Part shown: in pieces, positions 7,611 to 13,744 of the stretch
Numbering within the stretch: position 1 is the first letter of the stretch
How the letters are laid out: every line of letters begins with the position of its first letter
Origin: JBARCX01 sp049794535
GTDB taxonomy: Bacteria > Pseudomonadota > Gammaproteobacteria > Xanthomonadales > Rhodanobacteraceae
NCBI GenBank assembly: GCA_049794535.1
Contig: JBARCX010000195.1
Span: forward strand, 1 to 16,918
Reading direction: 5' to 3'
Length of the DNA: 16,918 nucleotides
Program-made: the position numbers and the translations under genes
The notes under the pieces: generated by a model
Seen by the model: the letters and a program-made list of their open reading frames with translations, nothing else
What the model was told of the DNA's origin: nothing
Databases searched by the model: none

Positions 7611-9308
7611 GTGAACAACGCTACTGTTTCCGAATTCGAGACCATCAAGGCCCATAGTCGCCTGCTGCGCGGCACGCTAGTCGAAGGCTTGGCCGACCCC
7701 GTCACCGGCGCCATCAGCGAAGACGACAACAAACTGCTGAAGTTTCACGGCAGCTATCAGCAAGATGATCGTGACTTGCGCGAAGAACGGCGCCAGCAAA
7801 AACTGGAGCCGGCCTATCAGTTCATGGTTCGCGCGCGCCTTGCGGGCGGCGTACTGAGCCCGGCGCAATGGCTCGCGTTCGATCGCATCGCGCGCACCTG
7901 GGCCAACGGCACGCTGCGCATCACCACGCGGCAAACCTTTCAGCTGCATGGCATCCTCAAGCATGACCTGAAGCGCTCGATCGCGGCGATGAACGATGCG
8001 CTGGTCAGCACCGTCGCCGCCTGCGGTGACGTGAACCGCAATGTGGTCTCCAGTGCCAATCCGCTCCTCTCATCCGCGCACCAGCAAGCCTATGACTGGG
8101 CCGTGCAACTGTCCGAGCACCTGAAGCCGAAGACTCGCGCCTATCACGAGATTTGGCTGGACGAGCAGTTGGTCGCGGGTGGCGAGGTAGAGCACGAACC
8201 GTTGTATGGCCCCACCTACCTGCCGCGAAAATTCAAGATCGGACTCGCGATACCGCCGCTCAACGACAGCGATGTGTTCGCACAGGATCTCGGCCTGATC
8301 GCGATCATCGAGCAAGGTGAATTGCTTGGCTTCAATGTCGCCATCGGCGGTGGCATGGGCGCAACGCATGGCGATGCCACAACCTACCCACGACTGGCCA
8401 GCGTGATCGGCTTCGTCACACCAGATCAACTCCTGCGCACCGCCGAAGGTGTGATCGAAATACAACGCGACCACGGCGATCGCCGCGAGCGCAAACACGC
8501 GCGACTGAAATACACCATCGATCGCATGGGCTTGGCTGCCTTCAAAGCCGAACTTGAACAACGACTGGGCTTTGCGTTGCAGCCGTCGCGACCGTATCAC
8601 TTCGAGCACAACGGCGATCGCTATGGCTGGGTTGAAGGCAGCAACAGCCGGTGGCACCTCACGTTACAGATCGAATCGGGGCGTCTCGCCGATCATCCCG
8701 AGCACACCTTATTGAGTGGCCTGCGCGCCATCGCCGAGATCCATCAAGGCGATTTCCGCATGACCTGCAATCAGAACCTGATCGTTTCCAATGTGCCCGC
8801 TGATCAACGTGCACTGATCGACGCGTTGGTAGCCGAGCACGGCCTGGATGGCTATCGTCGGCTTAGCGGGATTCGCCGCCATGCCATCGCCTGCGTCGCG
8901 TTTCCCACCTGCGGCCTGGCCATGGCCGAAAGCGAGCGCTATCTACCGCAGTTACTGCCGAAACTGGAAGCATTGCTGGATCGGCACGGTCTTATCGATG
9001 AACCGATTCTGCTGCGCCTGTCCGGCTGCCCTAACGGCTGCTCGCGACCCTACCTGGGCGAGATCGCATTGATCGGTCGCGCGATGGGCCGCTACGACCT
9101 GCGCCTGGGTGCAGACTTCGCCGGTCAACGACTCAACCGCACGCTGCGCGAGAACATCGACGAAGCCGACATTCTTCGTGAACTCGATGCGCTGTTCGCA
9201 CGCTACGTCGGTGAACGCACGTCGGGCGAACACTTCGGCGACTTTCTTTCACGCAGCGGCGTGTTGCCCGCGCCACGGCATGCCATCGCTATCGAGGTGC
9301 TCGCATGA
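7611..9308 (+). CDS. cysI: Sulfite reductase hemoprotein (beta) subunit CysI
   Basis: Six-electron reduction of sulfite to sulfide at a siroheme coupled to a 4Fe-4S cluster, with electrons from CysJ. The four cluster cysteines are plain: CVAFPTC (C428, C434) and CPNGC (C473, C477). The start is the GTG at 7611, 8 bp after the cysJ stop, with GAGG at the right distance; the frame is open further up but only inside cysJ. Length is 565 against 570 in E. coli. Around the cluster it has PTCGLAMAE and SGCPNGCSRP where E. coli has PTCPLAMAE and TGCPNGCGRA; I recall such variants in other sulfite reductases, including fungal ones, so I treat this as a subfamily trait. The stop overlaps the cysH start as ATGA. 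Siroheme would come from the nearby cysG. Confidence 0.97.
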   Translation: MNNATVSEFETIKAHSRLLRGTLVEGLADPVTGAISEDDNKLLKFHGSYQQDDRDLREERRQQKLEPAYQFMVRARLAGGVLSPAQWLAFDRIARTWANGTLRITTRQTFQLHGILKHDLKRSIAAMNDALVSTVAACGDVNRNVVSSANPLLSSAHQQAYDWAVQLSEHLKPKTRAYHEIWLDEQLVAGGEVEHEPLYGPTYLPRKFKIGLAIPPLNDSDVFAQDLGLIAIIEQGELLGFNVAIGGGMGATHGDATTYPRLASVIGFVTPDQLLRTAEGVIEIQRDHGDRRERKHARLKYTIDRMGLAAFKAELEQRLGFALQPSRPYHFEHNGDRYGWVEGSNSRWHLTLQIESGRLADHPEHTLLSGLRAIAEIHQGDFRMTCNQNLIVSNVPADQRALIDALVAEHGLDGYRRLSGIRRHAIACVAFPTCGLAMAESERYLPQLLPKLEALLDRHGLIDEPILLRLSGCPNGCSRPYLGEIALIGRAMGRYDLRLGADFAGQRLNRTLRENIDEADILRELDALFARYVGERTSGEHFGDFLSRSGVLPAPRHAIAIEVLA

Positions 9309-10027
9309 CGCCGCCCTTGCCCGAGGAGGCCGCCGAGGATAATCGCGCGCGGCTCGAACTCGATGCCTGGTTACTCGCGCACAGTGCCGAGGAACGTGTG
9401 CATTGGGCATTGGAACACTTGCCCGGCACGCACGTACTGACCTCCAGTTTCGGCGCTCAATCCGCAGTGTCCTTGAGCCTGCTGACGCGTGAATGGCCAC
9501 AGATCCCGGTGATCTTGATCGACACCGGTTATCTATTTCCCGAAACCTACCGCTTCATCGACACACTGACCGAACGACTCGCGCTGAACCTGCACGTAGT
9601 GCGCCCTGCATTGTCGGCAGGTTGGCTGGAAGCACGCCACGGCGAACTGTGGAATGAAGGCCACAAGGGACTGGATCAGTACAACCGGTTGGCCAAGGTA
9701 GAACCGATGCAACAGGCATTGGCGAAACTCAATGTCGGCACGTGGTTCTCCGGACTGCGTCGGCAGCAATCGCAAAGCCGCGCGAATGCACCCGTACTGG
9801 AGCGCAGCCACGGTCGCTGGAAATTTCATCCGATCGTGGACTGGACCGATCGCGACATTGGCCTTTACCTGAAACGCCACGAACTGCCTTATCACCCGCT
9901 ATGGGAGCAAGGCTACGTATCGATTGGCGACACCCACACCACGCGCCGACTCGAGCCCGGCATGCGCGAGGAAGACACCCGATTCTTCGGACTCAAGCGC
10001 GAATGCGGAATTCATTTGGATGTCTAA
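9305..10027 (+). CDS. cysH: Phosphoadenylyl-sulfate (PAPS) reductase CysH
   Basis: Thioredoxin- or glutaredoxin-dependent reduction of PAPS to sulfite and adenosine 3',5'-bisphosphate. The 240 residues show TSSFGAQSAV (phosphosulfate binding), IDTGYLFPETYRF, WFSGLRRQQS, FHPIVDWTDRDI and the C-terminal ECGIHL with the catalytic C234. It is the only cysteine I see in the protein: the Cys-Cys pairs that hold the 4Fe-4S cluster of APS reductases are missing. So it should use PAPS, which fits the APS kinase domain encoded next in line. The start ATG overlaps the cysI stop by 4 bp, indicating translational coupling. Confidence 0.95.
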   Translation: MTPPLPEEAAEDNRARLELDAWLLAHSAEERVHWALEHLPGTHVLTSSFGAQSAVSLSLLTREWPQIPVILIDTGYLFPETYRFIDTLTERLALNLHVVRPALSAGWLEARHGELWNEGHKGLDQYNRLAKVEPMQQALAKLNVGTWFSGLRRQQSQSRANAPVLERSHGRWKFHPIVDWTDRDIGLYLKRHELPYHPLWEQGYVSIGDTHTTRRLEPGMREEDTRFFGLKRECGIHLDV

Positions 10028-10080
10028 GCACTCGCCAACTCAATGCCATAGCAACCCGCCACGAAGTGCATGCCACACGC

Positions 10081-10102
10081 TCGTCATCCCGGCGCAGGCC
10101 GG
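10081..10102 (-). repeat. REP-like element, copy 2 (inverted)
   Basis: TCGTCATCCCGGCGCAGGCC followed by GG is the reverse complement of 10287-10308 with one difference in 22 bases. The flank that normally follows in the family (ATCCAGTGGC-like) appears only about 64 bp later, as ATCATCCAGTGGC near 10160-10172. This suggests that other sequence, including CCCCGAAGGGG, has come in between. Confidence 0.65.
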
Positions 10103-10277
10103 ACAAGCGCTAAGCGCGCAGAACGTCCGAGGACGGCCCCGAAGGGGTGAGCGCAGCGAATCATCCAGTGGCATCACGGCCTGAGCGAGCGATGTCGCAA
10201 CCAGATTCAGGCTTGCCACCTCTTATGTAGATAAAAACGCAGCACGGCAGCGTTATCGCCACACCAACCACCGAGGC

Positions 10278-10309
10278 CACTGGATCCCGGCCTACGCCGG
10301 GATGACGAG
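10278..10309 (+). repeat. REP-like hairpin element, copy 3
   Basis: ATCCCGGC (10284-10291) and GCCGGGAT (10296-10303) form an 8-bp stem around CTAC, flanked by CCACTGG and GACGA. Together with copy 2 it forms an inverted pair about 185 bp apart (a REPIN-like arrangement). Copy 1 at 161-193 has the same frame with changed stem bases. Confidence 0.7.
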
Positions 10310-10409
10310 CTGCTTTGCGACAACGTTTCAGCGCTGAGTCACGCAAACCTCGATCAGGCTGTTTCGAAAGCCCCGATAAAACACACATAAAAATTCAAGG
10401 ATCACCCCG

Positions 10410-12155
10410 ATGAATGCCATTGTTGCCGAGACCTCTGTACTCGAACCAGAAACGCTCACCCCGCCGCACGGCGGTGTACTACGCGAGCTCTACCTGCCCC
10501 ACGCCGAAGCCGAGGCATTGAAACGCCGTAGCGCATCGCTACCGCAATGGACGCTCAACCAGCGCCAGCTATGCGACCTCGAGCTGCTACTCAATGGTGG
10601 CTTCTCACCGCTCGATGGTTTCCTACAGCGCGCCGACTACGATCACGTACTCAGCGAAATGCGTCTCGCTGACGGCACGCTGTGGCCGATACCCATCACG
10701 CTGGATGTAGGTGAAGCGTTCGCTGCCAGCCTCGACCCCGGCGCGCAGATCAGCCTCAACGATAGCCAGGGCACACCACTGGCCGTACTCACCGTCGAAG
10801 ATATCTACTTTCCCGATCACCTCGCTGAAGCACGCCAGGTATTTGGTACCACCGACCGCACACATCCCGGCGTGGCCGAACTGCTGGAGCGCACCGGCGC
10901 GGTCTATCTGGGTGGACGGCTGCAAGGCATCCAGGCACCCGCGCATTACGATTTTGCCGAACTCCGCCAGAGCCCTCGTCAATTGCGCGATTGGTTCACA
11001 CAACACGGCTGGCAACGCATCGTAGCGTTCCAGACGCGCAACCCGATGCATCGCGCGCATCGCGAGTTGACCTTGCGTGCTGCCGAACAGGTCGGCGCGA
11101 AGCTGCTGATCCAACCCTCAGTAGGTCGCACCAAGCCGGGCGACGTCGATCACTACACACGCGTTCGTTGCTACCAGGCGCTACTACCGCACTATCCAAA
11201 AGGTCACGCCACACTGTCGTTACTGCCGCTAGCGATGCGCATGGGCGGCCCACGTGAAGCGTTGTGGCACGCGATCATCCGAAAGAACCACGGCGCCAGC
11301 CACTTCATCGTGGGTCGCGACCATGCCGGCCCCGGCAAGGGCGCCGACGGCCAGCCGTTTTACGATCCCTACGCCGCACAGCGATTGCTGGCCGAGCATC
11401 AAGACGAACTCGGTATCCGTGTGGTGCCGTTCCCCGCGATGGTCTATGCGGCGAACCGCGACAGCTACCTGCCCAACACCGAAGTCACTGCACAAGATGA
11501 AGTACGCGATATCTCCGGCACCGAGCTGCGTCGCCATTTGCACAGCGGCGAGCCGATCCCCGAATGGTTCACCTTCCCTGAAGTAGTGAAGATCCTGCGT
11601 GAGCGTCACCCCGTGAATGCACAGCAGGGCTATGCGCTGTTCTTCACCGGCCTGTCCGGCTCAGGCAAATCCACCCTGGCACAAGCCGTGCTCGCACGCT
11701 TGCTGGAAACCGGCAGCCGCCCAGTGACCGTGCTCGATGGTGACGAAGTGCGTCGACATCTATCGAAGGGATTGGGTTTCTCGCGCGAAGACCGCGACGC
11801 CAACATCACCCGTATCGGCTACGTTGCCAGCGAAGTCGTGCGCCACGGCGGCATCGCCGTATGCGCCCCCATCGCGCCCTACGCAACCGCGCGTGCTGAA
11901 GCGCGCAAACTGGTCGAAGCACATGGCCTCTTTGTGGAGATCCACGTCGCCACGCCATTGGAAGTGTGCGAAGCACGCGATCGCAAAGGTCTCTACGCTG
12001 CTGCACGTGCCGGCAAGATCAAAGGCTTCACCGGCATCGATGATCCCTACGAGACACCAAACGCACCAGAGCTGCGTATCGACACGAGTGAGCACAGCGT
12101 GGCGCAAGCTGCTACTACAATTGTGAGCTGGCTGCACGAGCATGGATTAGCGTAA
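10410..12155 (+). CDS. Bifunctional ATP sulfurylase / APS kinase (Sat-CysC fusion)
   Basis: One polypeptide of 581 residues that activates sulfate to APS and then phosphorylates it to PAPS. Residues 1 to about 395 are a homo-oligomer-type ATP sulfurylase with QTRNPMHRAH (208-217, the nucleotide-binding HxxH) and GRDHAGPG (302-309). Residues from about 408 are an APS kinase with P-loop GLSGSGKST (414-422), DGDEVRRHLSKGLGFS, RDANITRIGYVASEV and KGFTGIDDPYE. The domain order (sulfurylase first) is as in fungal and some bacterial fusions and opposite to animal PAPS synthase. The ATG at 10410 has AAGGA 8 bases upstream. Many gammaproteobacteria use CysD-CysN(C) instead; neither is in this window. 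Its PAPS product feeds the upstream CysH. Confidence 0.95.
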   Translation: MNAIVAETSVLEPETLTPPHGGVLRELYLPHAEAEALKRRSASLPQWTLNQRQLCDLELLLNGGFSPLDGFLQRADYDHVLSEMRLADGTLWPIPITLDVGEAFAASLDPGAQISLNDSQGTPLAVLTVEDIYFPDHLAEARQVFGTTDRTHPGVAELLERTGAVYLGGRLQGIQAPAHYDFAELRQSPRQLRDWFTQHGWQRIVAFQTRNPMHRAHRELTLRAAEQVGAKLLIQPSVGRTKPGDVDHYTRVRCYQALLPHYPKGHATLSLLPLAMRMGGPREALWHAIIRKNHGASHFIVGRDHAGPGKGADGQPFYDPYAAQRLLAEHQDELGIRVVPFPAMVYAANRDSYLPNTEVTAQDEVRDISGTELRRHLHSGEPIPEWFTFPEVVKILRERHPVNAQQGYALFFTGLSGSGKSTLAQAVLARLLETGSRPVTVLDGDEVRRHLSKGLGFSREDRDANITRIGYVASEVVRHGGIAVCAPIAPYATARAEARKLVEAHGLFVEIHVATPLEVCEARDRKGLYAAARAGKIKGFTGIDDPYETPNAPELRIDTSEHSVAQAATTIVSWLHEHGLA

Positions 12156-12165
12156 GCACTCGACA

Positions 12166-12194
12166 CGATCTCGCTCGGGATATGGGCGAGATCG
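12166..12194 (+). terminator. Hairpin after sat-cysC, possible terminator
   Basis: CGATCTCGC (12166-12174) and GCGAGATCG (12186-12194) form a perfect 9-bp stem, 10 bp after the sat-cysC stop codon. No run of T follows, so it may protect the 3' end or act with Rho rather than terminate alone. Confidence 0.45.
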
Positions 12195-12313
12195 CACGAT
12201 GTGAATTCACGTTGCGTGTGCAGACCCCAAGCGCGGGCCACGCGAAGCCGCGTTGCAGGTTTGGTGGACCCCGGACTTGATCCTGAGGATACCCAACACG
12301 GAGGCACACCGAT

Positions 12314-12339
12314 GTTGGGGTTCGCAAGCTCACCCCAAC
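12314..12339. repeat. Repeat-like hairpin GTTGGGGT/ACCCCAAC
   Basis: GTTGGGGT (12314-12321) and ACCCCAAC (12332-12339) pair over 8 bp around a 10-base loop TCGCAAGCTC, followed by CTACCC. The form resembles short interspersed palindromes with a GTTGGG/CCCAAC stem that I remember from related genomes; no second copy is present in this window. Confidence 0.4.
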
Positions 12340-12361
12340 CTACCCAGCTGATCGAACGCTG

Positions 12362-12396
12362 CACCATCTCCGTTCACATCGTGGACGGAGATGGTG
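12362..12396 (-). terminator. Strong hairpin at the cysB 3' end
   Basis: CACCATCTCCGT (12362-12373) and ACGGAGATGGTG (12385-12396) are perfectly complementary. Inside, CAC (12375-12377) and GTG (12381-12383) also pair, with one T-G pair between, giving a near-continuous 16-bp stem with a 3-base loop. It begins 10 bp after the cysB stop. No T tract follows on either strand, so it may terminate poorly but should block 3' decay of both convergent transcripts. Confidence 0.55.
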
Positions 12397-12406
12397 GGAT
12401 TTGGAC

Positions 12407-13414
12407 TCAAGCAGCGTGCGCAGGTACCAGTCGCGGACCGCGCGCATGCAGCTCCCGCCACAATGGCGGCACCGGCCAGATGGGCTCGGCATGACCGGCT
12501 ACTACGCGACGCAGCTCTTCTTCGTCGAGTTGCGGCGCTACCAGTCGCGCGAGCTGACCGACGTAGCTGCGCAGTACGCGGTCGCGGCGGAGCACCAGCC
12601 AGCTGGTGCACACCGGTAGCAAGAGATCGATATCTAGTTCGACGAGTTCGTGCGCATCGGTGGCAGTCAATGCCATTTCGGCGAGGATGCCTACGCCTAA
12701 TCCCGCCAGCACATAGGTTTTGATCAAATCGGCATCGGCCGAAGTGCACGCGATACGCGGGCTCAACTCCGCTGATGCGAATGCGCGGCGTAGCGAGGAA
12801 TCGGGTTGCAAAGAGGACTCGTAGCTGACTAGCGGATGCTCGGCCAGGTCGGCCAATTGCAGCGGCCGACCTAGTTTTGCCAGTGCATGTCCGCGCGGCA
12901 CAACAGCGCGACGATGCCAGCGATAAAGCGGCACGGCGATGCCGCCTTCGGGCTGCGCACCACTGGTGCTGACAATCGCCAAGTCCACTTCACCGCTTTC
13001 GAACAGGCTGATGACTCGGCTCTCACCTTGCGGGCGGATGTGCACGCTCAGCTCGGGGTAGCGCTGTTTCAGCCGGGTGATGGCCTCGGGCAGTACGAAG
13101 CGGGCCTGGGTATGCGTGGTGGCGAGCGCCAACTCACCGTGCGCTTCCTCGCGCAGGTTCGCGGCCAGCGAGCGGATATTGTGCGTCTCATTCAGGATGA
13201 TGCGGGCGCGTTCCAACACCTGGGTGCCGGCTGGCGTGATGGCATCGAGGCTCTTACCGCGGCGGGTGAAGACCTGGAAACCCAGTTCGCCTTCGAGTTG
13301 CTTGAGCTGTTTACTGATACCCGATTGGGTGGCGTAAACGTTTTCGGCGGCAAGTGTGATGTTGAGGCCGGCGTCGGCGATAGCGACGATGTAACGAAGT
13401 TGCGTGAGCGTCAT
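12407..13414 (-). CDS. cysB: LysR-type transcriptional regulator CysB
   Basis: DNA-binding regulator that activates sulfate-assimilation genes with N-acetylserine or O-acetylserine as inducer in enteric bacteria. The 335 residues start MTLTQLRYIVAIADAG, with a winged helix-turn-helix in the first 60 residues (ATQSGISKQLKQLEGELG) and a ligand domain. The ligand motif ATTHTQARF places T100, T102 and Q103 at the same numbers as in E. coli CysB, and TSADADLIKTYVLAGLGVGI is also family-typical. The ATG at 13414 overlaps the stop of a short upstream ORF as ATGA and has AGGG six bases before it. An upstream in-frame start (13480) would add 22 unrelated residues. The C-terminal tail is slightly longer than in E. 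coli (324). It is divergent from cysG, with a 330-bp gap. Confidence 0.95.
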   Translation of the reverse strand: MTLTQLRYIVAIADAGLNITLAAENVYATQSGISKQLKQLEGELGFQVFTRRGKSLDAITPAGTQVLERARIILNETHNIRSLAANLREEAHGELALATTHTQARFVLPEAITRLKQRYPELSVHIRPQGESRVISLFESGEVDLAIVSTSGAQPEGGIAVPLYRWHRRAVVPRGHALAKLGRPLQLADLAEHPLVSYESSLQPDSSLRRAFASAELSPRIACTSADADLIKTYVLAGLGVGILAEMALTATDAHELVELDIDLLLPVCTSWLVLRRDRVLRSYVGQLARLVAPQLDEEELRRVVAGHAEPIWPVPPLWRELHARGPRLVPAHAA

Positions 13415-13506
13415 GATGCCCTGTCCAAAGGTGGTCGTGAGTGTCGGGAGTCGATGCGAGTGGCACGACACGGACAGCACATGGACTGCACTTGGCTACG
13501 CGACAT
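13411..13506 (-). CDS. Short cysteine-containing leader ORF before cysB
   Basis: A 31-codon ORF not recognised from any named family. It begins MSRSQVQSM, then Cys-Cys-Pro-Cys-Arg at codons 10-14 (TGC TGT CCG TGT CGT), and continues with an Arg/Ser/Pro-rich tail to end in ALA-SER (GCA TCA) before TGA. Evidence that it is translated: GAGGAG lies seven bases before its ATG, a stronger site than that of cysB itself, and its stop codon overlaps the cysB start as ATGA (13411-13414), so cysB would be translationally coupled to it. The cysB ribosome-binding site lies inside this ORF. A run of cysteine codons just before the cysteine regulator suggests a sensor of Cys-tRNA charging. In actinobacteria, cysteine-run leader peptides control sulfur genes; that this one does so is inference. 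Confidence 0.65.
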   Translation of the reverse strand: MSRSQVQSMCCPCRATRIDSRHSRPPLDRAS

Positions 13507-13533
13507 GGCAACACTCCTCATAACGACCACCTT
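13428..13533 (-). promoter_or_regulatory. Long-range inverted repeat around the cysB leader ORF
   Basis: AAGGTGGTCGT (minus strand, 13533-13523) lies just before the leader ORF ribosome-binding site. Its exact complement ACGACCACCTT (13438-13428) lies in the last codons of that ORF, 14 bases before the cysB start. Skipping six bases, GAGTGT and ACACTC extend the pairing, giving about 17 pairs. The fold would put part of the leader's own ribosome-binding region in a stem. It may be an RNA switch or, less likely, a DNA operator pair. Confidence 0.5.
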
Positions 13534-13606
13534 CTTACTCAAGGGCATCTCTCAAGCCGGCACCATGCCGGGCTGAATGCGGCCGACCATAGCACATCTA
13601 TTTTTT

Positions 13607-13622
13607 GGACGTCTATACATCC
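13607..13622 (+). promoter_or_regulatory. Candidate operator, copy before cysG
   Basis: GGACGTCTATACATCC is identical to the cysJ copy at 14 of 16 positions, and its first six and last two bases fit the full palindrome GGACGT-N4-ACGTCC. It is preceded by a T run (13601-13606). It lies 122 bp before the preferred cysG start, and also within the possible cysB promoter on the other strand, so it could act on both genes. Confidence 0.58.
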
Positions 13623-13744
13623 ATTTAACTCCAGCGGACACATCATGCCTTGGCGGCATATCGTGGGTCGCAGCGATCATTTCCACTGTCGCCAGCGCAT
13701 TGCTAGCTTGGCCCTCCCTCTGCCATTGCGCCCTATCGCCTGCC

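Larger units (their letters stand above)
10028..10409. other. cysH/sat-cysC gap with inverted REP-like elements
   Basis: These 382 bp between cysH and sat-cysC contain no gene I can support. Two REP-like units in inverted order (10081-10102 and 10278-10309) take up the middle. The last 100 bp before sat-cysC are AT-richer and probably hold its own promoter; TCAGCGCTGA is a perfect 10-bp palindrome near 10328. The 16-bp motif found before cysJ and cysG was not found here. Confidence 0.6.
12156..12406. other. Convergent gap between sat-cysC and cysB
   Basis: These 251 bp separate two genes that point toward each other. They hold a hairpin just after sat-cysC, a 10-bp palindrome GTGAATTCAC (12201-12210), a repeat-like hairpin (12314-12339) and a strong hairpin next to the cysB stop. 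No gene is seen. Confidence 0.6.
13415..13744. promoter_or_regulatory. Divergent cysB/cysG control region
   Basis: These 330 bp hold the cysB leader ORF and its inverted repeat (13411-13533), a hairpin AGCCGGCA/TGCCGGGCT (13555-13574, 3-base loop, one bulged G), the 16-bp operator motif (13607-13622) and a 122-bp cysG leader. The cysB promoter should lie between about 13534 and 13640 on the minus strand and the cysG promoter near the operator; neither box pair is clear by eye. Confidence 0.55.

Noticed and set aside
8070..8657. A 195-codon minus-strand ORF inside cysI
   Set aside because: It is antisense to a well-conserved gene, with no family resemblance; a GC-rich shadow.
7611..9308. The PTCGLAMAE and SGCPNGCSRP variants in CysI as damaged active-site motifs
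   Set aside because: All four cluster cysteines are present and such variants are, as far as I recall, normal in other sulfite reductases.
10125..10140. CGTCCGAGGACG as a fourth copy of the operator motif before sat-cysC
   Set aside because: The half-sites are in the opposite order with a 2-base spacer, and it lies inside the REP-associated insert.
13311..13514. A 67-codon ORF from a GTG at 13514 that also contains cysteine codons before cysB
   Set aside because: It reads the same region in another frame, runs about 100 bp into cysB out of frame, and starts at a GTG. The ATG frame at 13506 has the better ribosome-binding distance and stops exactly at the cysB start.
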